Assembly (NCBI GenBank): GCA_963921425.1
Contig: OY992835.1
Span: forward strand, 10,664,001 to 10,728,000
Direction of reading: 5' to 3'
Length of the DNA stretch: 64,000 bases
DNA from: Dryas octopetala
Taxonomy: Eukaryota; Streptophyta; Magnoliopsida; Rosales; Rosaceae
The translations under genes were made by a program, and so were the position numbers. Shown here in pieces: positions 1-10,654 of this stretch. The notes beneath the pieces were generated by a model that saw only the letters and a list, made by a program, of their open reading frames with translations, had not been told where the DNA came from and made no database searches. Every line of letters begins with the position of its first letter. Position 1 is the first letter of the stretch.

Positions 1-762
1 CCTCATCTGTTCGGATCCCGAGCTGCCGACTCGGCCTCTCTCCTGGTCGCGAGACTTGTCTTCTTTGCCTGCCATCATCGCATAATCAGTGCCCCTGCCT
101 CTCATTCCCTCTCTACCCTTCTCTTCATCCCCAGCTCTCATGACTTCAACCTTCCCAACAGCTTGATGGTGGGGTCCACTTTTCCCTCTACCTTGGTCGG
201 GCCCACTCTGCCTGCTCCCTTGGCTTGCCATCATCCCATGAGCAGCTCCACCTTCTCTGCCTTTCGAACCCTTCTCCTCTTCTTCTTCCCCAGCACCCCT
301 CATGACTTCGAACTTCCCAACACTCTGCATGTGGGGCCCACTTTGCTCTCTGCCTTGGCGGCCGCCGCGCCCTTCCTCCGCCTCTTTGTCGGCCACCATA
401 TTCGCAGTCCTCGCTCGGTCAGCAACCGATTCTCTCTGTCTATCTTTCTCTTCTTCACTCCGATCACCACCACGACCGCCTTTGTCAGCCGCCCCACTCG
501 GACTATCCTTCAGAGACTCGAAGTGATGACTCTCGATCTCGTGGGCCTCTCTGGCCTTCCCGCGGCCCACATCGCCGACCGTGTTTCCGCTCCTCGCACT
601 CTGATCGTCACGCGATGAGTCTTTGGCGGCACTGTCAAGAGGAGTGACGTGCACCGTCATAGACTCGAATTGGCTCGTTATCTTCGGGACTTTGTCTTTC
701 TCTACTTGAACCTCCCTCTCGGAAGTGGTGTTGTCCCTTCTTCTCATTTGCTCAGAAGCCAT
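1..762 (-). CDS. SBP65: Seed LEA protein, SBP65/ECP63-like (5' part, runs off the window)
   Basis: The minus strand is open for 254 codons from the ATG at 762 to the window edge, with no stop and no intron. The N-terminus MASEQMRRRDNTTSERE closely matches the start of pea seed biotin-containing protein SBP65 (MASEQLSRRENITTERK as I recall it), which fixes the start. The protein is very hydrophilic, rich in Gly, Glu, Arg and Lys, as in late-embryogenesis-abundant proteins. Two related blocks, SGPHMQSVGKFEVMR (about residues 146-160) and SGPHHQAVGKVEVMR (about 194-208), surround acidic stretches; a VGKF-type context carries the covalently bound biotin in SBP65 as I recall, so these lysines are candidate biotin sites. 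The family is seed-specific and acts as a biotin sink and desiccation protectant; that role is inferred here. The LEA_4-like helical repeats expected further on lie outside the window. Confidence 0.85.
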   Translation of the reverse strand, partial: MASEQMRRRDNTTSEREVQVEKDKVPKITSQFESMTVHVTPLDSAAKDSSRDDQSARSGNTVGDVGRGKAREAHEIESHHFESLKDSPSGAADKGGRGGDRSEEEKDRQRESVADRARTANMVADKEAEEGRGGRQGREQSGPHMQSVGKFEVMRGAGEEEEEKGSKGREGGAAHGMMASQGSRQSGPDQGRGKSGPHHQAVGKVEVMRAGDEEKGREGMRGRGTDYAMMAGKEDKSRDQERGRVGSSGSEQMR

Positions 763-962
763 TGCTATGAATATGATCTTCTTCTTTTCAAAACTATACC
801 AACTGTTTGAATTTTGATATGATTAATGAGTATGAGTTTGGTTTCAGTTTTGGGTTTCTGGGTTTGAGAGTGGGTGGAGCTTGGAATTAAAAAGAGGGAG
901 CCATGGCGGTGCTGAGATGGTGCATATGTGCATGGAGGACGACATGTGTTGGGTGCATGAGT

Positions 963-1090
963 GCCACACGTGGTGGGGGTTGGGAGCTTTGGAACCTGAG
1001 TCAGATGTTATGCTACTAAGGAGATCACACGTCATGCGTTCAAGATAAGCTCGATCTATCACAGATTTGTCCGTACCGTGACACGTGGGA
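963..1090 (-). promoter_or_regulatory. ABRE-type ACGTG boxes upstream of the SBP65-like gene
   Basis: Two copies of CCACGTGT (read on the minus strand) lie at 966-973 and 1081-1088, about 200 and 320 bases upstream of the start codon. A third ACACGTCATGCG stretch near 1027-1038 combines an ACGT core with an RY-like CATGCG. ABRE plus RY elements are the usual ABA/ABI3-responsive architecture of seed maturation genes. Function is inferred. Confidence 0.55.
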
Positions 1091-1514
1091 AAGTGAAGAA
1101 CCGCCACGAGTGTCAACCTTAACTCCGCAGAACACTTGTCATGCCTCTTGGAGGTTTTATTTTCTTTGGATGAGGGCTACTGGAGTGAGTCATCGTCATT
1201 CGACCCCAGCTTCATCGAAACCTGCTAACAAAGACAAAGCCCGACCAGGTATCAGATATTGGGCGGGTCGATTCAGCCCAATGTTACAATGGACTCCGCC
1301 AAGGCTCTAAACATGAGCTCGGCCTATGTTCGGCCCAATTGAGCCCGTTGTAGTTCCAGTCGAGCCCAATCTGCTAATCCACCCAAGTATATGTTGGTGC
1401 TACTGCAAAAGATTCTATAACGCTCAAATCAGAATAAATGTTTTTTTGTTTGAAATTTTTAATGTTTGCAAGTGTAAAAATCAGAATTACGTATACCTTA
1501 GACTTATGAATTTG
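1091..1514. other. Intergenic, no gene seen
   Basis: Moderately GC-rich to about 1390, with several GGCCCAA/TTGGGC words, then AT-rich. Short open frames here show no family resemblance. Confidence 0.5.
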
Positions 1515-1922
1515 AGAGTAGTGCAGTAGAGATAACTATTAGTAAAATAATACGGCGCTAACTACTATTTTGAACCGTGATTTTATCATCTGAACCGTTC
1601 AATTTTTTAAATTTTCATTCAAATATTATCTTTACAAAAAATTAACTAAATCAAAAATTATTTAAACAATTATTAATAAGCTAATTGTGCTTGAATAAAT
1701 AGAAGAGCACAATTTTTTTTATAAAACATTGAAATAATTGTGATGATAATCAAATTGCTACATAATTTTCAATTTGAATGATTTTTTGAAATGATGATAT
1801 TTGAATGTAGACCTAAAAAATAAACGATTTGGATTAAGAAATCACGTTGTGTAGTGAACCTAAAACGGTGGTTAACACCATATTATCTTACTAACTAGTT
1901 AACTTAATTTAGATTATTTTTA
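1515..1922. mobile_element. Mutator-like MITE, copy 1 (same family as 31786-32186)
   Basis: About 408 bases. The right end, read inward, contains AACTAGTTAGTAAGATAATA, matching the terminal repeat of the copy at 31786-32186. The interior shares the blocks CTGAACCGTT, TAACTAAATCA and ACCTAAAAAATAAACG. Flanks ATGAATTTG (1506-1514) and ATGAACTTC (1923-1931) agree at 7 of 9 positions, as expected for a decayed 9-bp target duplication. No coding capacity. This copy is more diverged than copy 2. Confidence 0.6.
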
Positions 1923-1931
1923 ATGAACTTC

Positions 1932-2560
1932 AATCCGTTTATATAAAGACAAGTCGAACTTGGCATGTCCTCCACTTCATATGTTGATTAAGTTGGAGGT
2001 TTTCAAGGGATCGTGTTCCTTGCTCCTTAGGTATTGCCAATAGTGGAATTAGTGAAGGGATGGATTGTTTATTTGACTCGAATAAATCGCAGCTTGGTCA
2101 AATTGGGGGTGATTTGATGCTAGGCATTACTTTCTTTATTTTGTGTGTAAATGTTTAGAATGGAATGTGGCGTGTTTGATTGACGTTATTTTCTTCACAT
2201 TTATTTTGGTATAACGGAGAGAGAAAATCTTAGGTGACACGTATTTTCGAGTTATAACACTAATGTGGTGAACCAACCACTCATAAAAAGTCTCGTTAGA
2301 ATTTATATTCTCAATACATGATGTAATTTTATTTATATTTCTAATGCATGGTGTGTATAATTTCAAGATATACTGTGTATTCAAAATTACAAACTTTTAT
2401 TACACATGGCTTTTCATAAATGGTTGGCCCGCTACGTTAGAATGATGATGTAATAGGATCATCCCACCCAGATTCTTCTCACAAAAAAGGTCAAAAAATG
2501 AGAAAGAGGTTAGGGGTAAGTTAACTTTCCAATGTTTTCTATCCCGTTTAAAGTTGACTC
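1932..2560. other. Intergenic, no gene seen
   Basis: AT-rich sequence between two transposon remnants. One minus-strand frame at 2136-2384 has no recognisable similarity or gene context. Confidence 0.5.
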
Positions 2561-2564
2561 ATTC

Positions 2565-3047
2565 ATGTTTCGCGCCGTGTTTGGGCCAATCGATTTAATA
2601 ATTGGGCCAGGCTGGCCCAATTATTTTAAACCTTAAGCCCAGTCTGGCCTATAGTCCATCCTATAACAGGTCATGCTGAGCTCGTGCTGGGCTTGGCCGG
2701 CCCGATTAATTATTTTAAGTTTCTATTATTGTTTAATAAATCAAATAGTCTTTGATGTCATTCTATTTCCTATCAACTTTTTGAATTTTCTACTACTTTT
2801 ATTTTATTTTCTATCTAATTTCACCACCAAAATTAAAATTAAAAATTGAAACAAGGCTAATAGTAAATTTATTTATTTTTTTAAATTGAAAAATATTAAT
2901 ATAAACGAGCCGACCCGTAATAGGTTCAGGCCGCCCAAACCTGCAACGGGCTCAAGCCGAGTTGGCCCAACGAGATAGAAAACATTGGCCTGGTAGGGCC
3001 GGGCCCATGCTGGATTCGGGCTGGCTCGGCCCATCGTACACCTCTAC
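2565..3047. mobile_element. hAT-like non-autonomous element with GGGCC-rich subterminal regions
   Basis: Both ends (about 2580-2705 and 2910-3047) are packed with GGCCCAA, GGCCGGCCC and GGGCCGGGCCC words around an AT-rich core. The right end reads, on the minus strand, TAGAGGTGTACGATGGGCC, the common plant hAT-type terminus. I could not find a matching left terminus or an 8-bp duplication, so the left edge is approximate. Confidence 0.45.
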
Positions 3048-3460
3048 CCAACATGAATCTTGTCAATCTGGAAATTATTGAAGTTATAAATGACTCAATG
3101 CAAGTTATGAGTGAGAATAAGATTAGTCTAGTGATTTACTACTAATATCACCGAGTCACCGAGGCCTTTGAGAAATCATCACACAATGAAAATATAACTT
3201 ACGATCTGCTTTGAGTGCATGAGCTCATGTTAAATCACAAATGATCTTTTTCTAATTTGAAACGTGGTTTGTACAATTCAAGAGGGAACTTTCTGCCAAA
3301 TAATGTAAATATACAATTGAATCACAAACCCCCTTATTGCCCAAATGCACAAGAAAAATGCAAAAAAGAAAATCCCTAGTGTGATCTGAAACAATGAGTT
3401 TCAATTTCAACAATAAGACTAATTAAGTACAACAATATTGCTTTTTCTTGTGGGTTAATT
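3048..3460. other. 3' flank of the TBL gene
   Basis: AT-rich; presumably holds the 3'UTR and polyadenylation signals of the minus-strand gene ending at 3461. Nothing else seen. Confidence 0.4.
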
Positions 3461-5832
3461 TTAACCAAATAGAGCTGCATATAGGAGCTCATTCCATGTA
3501 TCTGGGAGTCCAGGAAGACACCAGTGGCTGCAATCTAAGCCACTCTGCGCACCGCTATAAAAAGATGGGTGTGCATCTTTTCGGAGTTGTGAGAGCATTG
3601 TAATGTCAAGCAGAGAGACTGGTTTCTTAATCCTGCTCAACACTTTGTTCACAACAACCCAAGACATGGGTATGCCTGCTGGGTACCTTTTGCCACTGAA
3701 TGGTGTTGTTTCACTTGAGCATGATTTTGTTGGTTGGTTCCAATCCCTGCCCCTAATTTCATAAACAATTACATCGATAAAAGTAAGATTAATTTATTGC
3801 ATTGTTTTTCACTAAATATATATATATTCTTTGATTAGTTATCAGCTATAACTTTCACAAAGCAAATACATATATGAGATTAAGTAATATGAGAAGAGTT
3901 ATAGTAACTATAACTAGAGTTAATATACTATAAGTTGCTTTTATATTCAAGTACTTCTTCTCCATATGTATCTGTTTTCACTATTTGAGTTTGATACGTG
4001 GAATTCAACTTATATTGGGAGATATAACTGTGAGAATTTCAACTCGATAGCTTATGCTCTAATACCATAATAAAGTTACTGTTTTCAAAAACTTAAATTG
4101 TTAGAATGAAAGCAAATATTAATTTTATATTCTAATAATGAAGTCCTAGTGTGTGTCAAACAATGTAATATATCAAATATATGATAAAAGATGGTTGTAT
4201 TTTTATAGATTGAATTTGAATTTTGGAGATGAAATTACTCACTCATAATGGGTTGGAGAAATCCCTTGGAAGAAGATCTTGGTTTTGGAAGCATCAACAT
4301 TTCGGTTGACCCATCTAGCCCAAGTTGTTAGCCCTTTATAAAATGCCACCAGACGGTTCATATCTTTGTACAATTTACCCCCTTCTTGCAAATAGTCCCA
4401 TCTGCAAAATGTTGTATTATAGCACTACATTAAATTTGGACTTCGATATATTGGACCCAATTACATATCAAACTCCCAACCATTCATATATAAGACAAAA
4501 AAAAAACAATGCATGTGATGATGCATAAGGGTTTGCAAATTGTAATCTAAACGTACGGTTGTGTTCTTCCTGTGTGAGTCCACCAATGCCACGTGTCAAA
4601 GATCAGCATGTCCATGCCTCTCCATGCATCACCACCCTTGATGGAGTCAAGCTTCAAGACTCGTCCCACCTTCTCGTTAACAATATCCACTAGGTATGTT
4701 GTGCGATACAGCAGTATCTGGACTCCATAGTCCTGCTCAAAACAAAAAGGATAATAATTATTATTATTTTACTTATATTTTTCATTTCCGGCCCTCTTAG
4801 AAAAAAAATAATAATAATAAGTAACTTATAATTTGTGGATATTAATAATTTAATACTTTTTCTAAGGGAAAAACGAAAAACAAAAATTGGCCTCTCTTAA
4901 TTTTGGGAGGAGGCCCAATATACTGTGAAAACTGAAAAGTGCTGTGTACTCATTTGTAATTAACTTACAAGTGGCCATGAAAACCAAGGGTCAAATATAC
5001 TACCTAACCCACGGTACCCACCAAAAATTTTGTAACCCAGAAAAAAGAAAAAGAAGAAAAAGATCTGGCAAAAGAAAGAACCATCTTTATCCTATCACGG
5101 TATCACACTATCACCCATTCAATGATCCAATAAAAGCCAAAACAAAAAAAAAATAAATACAGATGTAGCAGTAAATATGGCCCATCCTACGATGGGTGAC
5201 ATTTCATGTACAACTAGTCTAAATTTTAGAAGCTAAAACAGGTAATGGATGATGATAACGACCATTAATTGTCAATTAGGGCATGTTTAATTGATTGTTC
5301 AAAACTTCAACCCAAGTTTGATACAGACTTCATGATTTTGGAGAGAAAATGTCAAACAATTAGTGTTCATTGGATTTGGACTTCATCATACCAAAAATTC
5401 CAAAATAAAGAAAAAAAAAAAGGAAACTACCACAGATGATTTTAGAAATCTGTGGACTAGTTTTTGGGTCACATTTAAATTATCAAATCTTTGACCCATT
5501 TTTTTATTCTCTCTTACTATTTGTGTTAAAACCAATGGACTGAAATTTGAACCAGCAAATTAAGGTGTCTGGTTCTCATAAAAACAAGGTGTCTTGCCGC
5601 TCTTGATTCAAAAAAACTGTAAAAGTGGGTCTTGTCTTTACTCTTACTTAGCTTTAACACTTGATATTACTACATAAAGACACATAGCAACGATCACCCA
5701 AAAAAAATAATAAGACACATGGCAACAAAATTAATTAATTATCAGGAAAAACAAAAAATGACAACCTGACATGTCCCCCAGCAAAGTGAAATGCCCAAGC
5801 ACCAATCACGCTGCACTTTTAATGCTCACTCA

Positions 5833-5866
<34 letters not shown>

Positions 5867-7009
5867 GTAAAGAAATCAGTTGGCGCTCACCAGCTCACAC
5901 CAACATGAATTAAAACTGGTTCCAAGCTCAAGCTAAATTCTCCATCTCTGGCTTCTTCCATTGTGCCCCAATAAAATTCAAATGAAAAGTGTTTGTTCAC
6001 CTTTTGGTAAAAGCTAGGGTGAAAAGGGACAATACATGCATGCACTATTTCATCCAATGATTAATAATTATAGTTATGGTACTCATTGAACACCCAAAAA
6101 ACAGAAGGAAGAAAAAGAATTATTGAACCAGAAGAAATTAAGAACTCACTCACCTGGAATGTCACTGAAGCAAAACCATTTCTCTTGACATAAACATACT
6201 TGGAATTTGGCACCCATGCATGAAGCATACATGTTAAAGATATCCACTGGTTGAAACTCAGTGAGTCACCCACAAACATGATCTTCTTCCCCCTCCATTT
6301 TTCCAAGAAATTCAACCCATTAAACCTGCAAAACAATTAAATAATAAACACTCTCACACTTCCAGCTCAGTACCCAATTGCACAATTTCCCAGAATTACG
6401 CCACACACATGTGTACCAATCGAAAATCTTATAGTACAAACACTGAATGACATACAAACATACTTTGAAACTTTTAGTTCAATACCCAACTGCCAAATTT
6501 CTCAGTTTTTCGCCACATATGTGTACGAAGTGAAAATCGTAGCATACGAACATTGTATGACATACAAACAGACGAGTACGCTTTTCCCACAATGAGATGT
6601 GTTTGTATGACATACAGACATTGTATCAAAGACAAACGAACTCGGGTATGAAATGAGATGAGTGAAGTGGAAAATGGTACCTGGGGAGGGCACAAGAGAA
6701 GGGCTGCCATCTGTATTTGAGGTAAGACTGATCAGGACGACCATACTTTTGGCAATCGAACTGTGGATCTATGAAGGGACAGCTGGAGGAGCCATAGTGA
6801 GGCTTAGAAGAAGCATCATAAACCCATGTACCTCGGAACCAGTTGCATTTGCCTCCAAGCTTTCTGGCCACTACTGCTGAATTGGTAGTAGTAGCAGCAG
6901 AAGCATTATAGAAGGAATTGAAATCCTCTGCTTTTGTTTGGTGGGAAACCAAAAACAGAGTTAAAAACAGAGTTGAAAACAGAGCTTTGAATAGGAATAG
7001 GAAACCCAT
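3461..7009 (-). CDS. TBL38: Trichome birefringence-like protein (TBL38-like), wall polysaccharide O-acetyltransferase
   Basis: Five exons read on the minus strand: 6681-7009, 6154-6325, 4557-4732, 4243-4401 and 3461-3752. All junctions are GT-AG and phases agree, giving 375 residues. The start is the first ATG of the frame (MGFLFLFK), leading into a hydrophobic signal-anchor (about 1-25). The PMR5 N-terminal domain ([13 protein letters not shown]...[17 protein letters not shown]) is followed by the esterase GDS motif at about 129-131 ([11 protein letters not shown]) and the C-terminal DxxH motif at 352-355 (DCSHWCLPG), the two catalytic elements of the family. TBL proteins act in the Golgi and acetylate xylan, mannan, pectin or xyloglucan. 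Sequence style fits the TBL37-TBL43 clade; substrate and exact orthology cannot be told here. Intron 2 is 1,421 bases and carries a (CA)n tract. Confidence 0.9.
5835..5864. repeat. (CA)n microsatellite in TBL intron 2
   Basis: Uninterrupted CA dinucleotide run of about 15 units inside the longest intron of the TBL gene. Confidence 0.9.
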
Positions 7010-7097
7010 TTCCTTGGGTTTCGATCCCACAATTTTCAATTCTGGTTCCGGAGATAAAAGGACTAGGCGTGAACAAAAAGTTGTCTCAAATGGGCTA

Positions 7098-7107
7098 CTT
7101 ATATAAT
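7098..7107 (-). promoter_or_regulatory. TATA box of the TBL38-like gene
   Basis: ATTATATAAG on the minus strand, about 90 bases upstream of the ATG at 7009, a usual distance for a plant promoter with a roughly 60-base leader. Confidence 0.6.
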
Positions 7108-7109
7108 GT

Positions 7110-10100
7110 ATGGGAGAGAGAAAGGGATCTCACATGGAATGTGAGACAGACTGCATTGTTTATTTTTTTACTAAGTTTTTATTTTTATTTTTTTTTCTGA
7201 CAGGTATTGTGAAATCTTTGGGTGGTTCTTTTCTTTTAACAGTGGCGTGTGGGATTGAGTCCAATGACTCCAATCCATTGCTTTGAAAACTAGGGAAATC
7301 TAATGATTTGGATTCTAAAATAATGGGAAACAGTTTCTCTACCAAGAAAGAAGGGGTGAGAAATACTTTTTAAAGGTGGATTTATGGTGGCTGTCTGGTT
7401 GATTCAATAACTTTTTCCAATGAGATTAATTATAAATAGTGTATCAAAATACCATATCTGCCCTCCAGGTTTGTCCCATACATATTATTGGTACCCTTTT
7501 GTGTTTTGAAGGTTTTTTTTTTGCCCATGGTACCCTTTTTCAAGTTTTTTTTTTTTTTTTTTTTGCCAGGGTACCTTTTTTGAAGTTGAACATGCAGGTT
7601 CCCCAATGAAATAGTTCACATGTCCAAGTTCTGTTCTGTCCCAATTAAGACCCCGTTGATATTTATGATCTCACACTATCAAACCCCCATTTAGCCATTT
7701 TCTCTTTTTACTTGAAAAACAATGGAAATGCAAGCTTCGTGTTTTTTTGTACTTTCTCTTTTCTCCTGTCAATTCTGCAGTGCAGTATCAAAACTGTTTA
7801 TATCATAAATAATGCTTTAAAAATCATGTCAGCAAAAATTAATAAAAAATCGTTTAATAACCTAACTGTTATCAAATAATTTTAAATTTTTTTTATTTGG
7901 TAACAGTTAGATAATTAAATAATTTTTAATTTGATTAATCTTTTTACAGAGATGATCTTAAAGGGTAATTTTTTAATAAACAGTTCTAATCATAACAGTA
8001 TATTGCAAAATAAACATAAGAAGATAGAATGCACAAAAGAAAATGCAGTTAATATTCCTTGGAAAACAATAAAATATCCCATAATCTTGGATCTTGAAGA
8101 ATTTATGCTAATAGGTGTGTTACATTATTGAACTCTCAACCTGTCAACCTTTTGTTTCTTTCTTTCAATATTATCACCAAACCTCTGGACCATAATCAAA
8201 GTCTTTTTGTAGTATTAATTTCCTATTTAAGTATGCATAGTCTTTCTTCAACATTATTAAAATTAATGGTTACTTGAGATTAAATACTAAATCCAACTTT
8301 TTTCTATTATAACTATTGAAATTTTGTGTCATTTAAGCTTAGGTTGTAATTTAGCGAACATGTCTTTACCAATTGATCAGTCAAACAATTTTTTTTAATT
8401 ACAAAGTCACTTGTGACGGTGTGATAATCACAACTTTTTAATTGAGTCACAATTACAACTAATTTTATTAATATTCAATCTTGGATGTTGACTTAAGACT
8501 TATAATTTAGTATTTAGTCTCTAGCTACGATTTCTTAAATAGATCCTCAAGTTTAAATTTAAAGCTTTAAATTCTTATAAATTTTAAACTTTTATGAATC
8601 TCAATGTGGCTGCATATAATTACACCATTATAACTATTGTGCAGTCACAGTAATATATTAAATAATAATTAAAAAGAGAACACTATGTATTGATCAGTAT
8701 AGAGGCAAACCACATATAATAGTACCCTTAATTGGCGTCATGAATTTATGATGGTCTGTAGTTTTCCTTTTTGGCTCGATAATGATAGTTTGAACTTGAA
8801 GTCAAGATTAATAATGGCTTGGCTTAGAAACAGTGTCATATTAATATCCATTTTTTTCCCTCTTTTTGAACATCAGTACCAGATCCAATAATCCAAATAG
8901 GCATATATTGTTTCTTGTAGAATTAGAAAACTAAATCCTTTAATTTGGCCACCAAATTTGAAATAATTAGTGCTACATGTCAACGAGTGAGTTGTCAGAC
9001 ACTACAGCACTGACTAAATTAATTTGTTTATCAAAAAAAAAAAAAAATTAAGTTTTTATTTTTTATTTTTTAAAGCATAACTAAGTTTCCTAGTGAATAA
9101 ATTCAATAATAAATGCCCTAGAGGTCTTTAAAATTTTTTGAAAAATACTCAAAAACATTAATTGTTAAACGTTAAAGACAAAACATAACGTATCACAATT
9201 TTGCATCAAGCGTTCAAACATTCACGAGAGTGCAATGCATGCAGTTATAGTTGATGTGGTAAAACCAAAATTAAAGTGCAATTGCAATGGCCTTTTTAGA
9301 ACTATTTGGATGTGTAAGTTTTCAAGCTAATATGTATAGATAATAGGAGATTTTGAGTCGTCTAAGTTACGTAAGTTGCACGCATCTAGCCCATTTATGT
9401 TTACTAAATTGATTGATTGGGTGATATCAATTTTCATATAATAAATAAATGAAAAGAACCAGATGGACCACAACGTGGAATCAAATCTGACCAACTTAAT
9501 AAATGGTTTGGCATGCAAGCATAGGTTTTCAATGTATGAGGGTTTCTTGGCCAATTTATTGGCATATTCTTTTGCTATATAACGATTGTCCACGTACACG
9601 TACATTGAACAATTAAAAGTCTAAAATGGCTAAATGAGCTGTAGTCTAAAACAGTGATGTTTGCATACTATCCCCAATTGTTGGAAAGGGATTTTATGTA
9701 AATGTAGGTTCTCATGTGAACCCCATGCCACATGCATAAAATAATATAAAAGTATCATTTCTCATTTTTCAGACATAAATTAATATATTTGTGATAAAGG
9801 ACTTCAAAATAAGTCATTCCTAGCTACTAAGAATACAAGAATTAGGAATCGACCATGCATGTTCCATAAAGATATTATGAGTTGACTTGTCTTGTAATTA
9901 GTGGGCATATATGGCTTAGGGAGTTCAAGTGATTATATAGATTTGTCATTGCACTTTAGAGAAGATATATAGTGTTGCCTAAAAGATCTAGACAAGGCTA
10001 CCTCAGATCGATTAGTGGATTATAGTGATCGAGAAAAGATGGGTTTAGGAAAAAGTTATCGAGAAAAGATGGCAGACAATTCTGCTGATGTTAACTTGTC

Positions 10101-10244
10101 CTTGCATGCGCTCTGCTCTAGCTCTAGTATCATGAACTATCAAGTCTCAACTACTTCACCTTATTTAGACCTTTATATGGTCCTTTAGGAACCACCTTCA
10201 CTAGTTCAATCACGAAGTTGTATTTCATTAAAAAAAAAAAAAAA
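7110..10244. other. Gene-poor AT-rich stretch
   Basis: Contains poly-T runs (about 7520-7563), simple AT-rich sequence and a poly-A run near 9032. Frames here (for instance 7931-8131 and 9327-9605) lack similarity, splice context or codon bias. I see no gene. Confidence 0.5.
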
Positions 10245-10248
10245 AAGG

Positions 10249-10279
<31 letters not shown>
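10245..10279. repeat. (GAA)n microsatellite preceded by poly-A
   Basis: A run of about 16 A followed by about 11 GAA units. Confidence 0.85.
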
Positions 10280-10280
<1 letters not shown>

Positions 10281-10544
10281 GCAATTTGTGAAATATATTT
10301 TACAATTCATCATTTCTAGAACGGTTAATTAACTGCACGTACTGTGGATAATAATATGAATTGATCGATTAATTATTCGATCGACAAGTGCAAATTTGAT
10401 ATATTTTTCGGGCACAGATTGATCGATTGACACTCGTTCATAAAAACATGAGTAAAGTACATAAAATTTAGTGTGGTGACATAAAAACAAAAGGAAAGAA
10501 ACTCTTAGATTTAGATTTTTGAGAGGGATATATGGGGATATCAC

Positions 10545-10552
10545 AGCTGGTA

Positions 10553-10616
<64 letters not shown>

Positions 10617-10654
10617 CTTTCTTCTCTCTTTCTTTATCTACCGTGATACCAGCT
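10545..10654. repeat. Hairpin capped by a (CT)n microsatellite
   Basis: AGCTGGTATC at 10545-10554 is perfectly complementary to GATACCAGCT at 10645-10654. The loop is mostly a (CT)n tract of about 70 bases. Weaker pairing continues outward. Confidence 0.6.

Noticed and set aside
163-618. Plus-strand frame of 151 codons
   Set aside because: Antisense of the SBP65-like gene, whose N-terminus matches the family.
7010-7039. Extension of the TBL38-like protein to a start at 7039
   Set aside because: The codon there is TTG; the first ATG in frame is at 7009.
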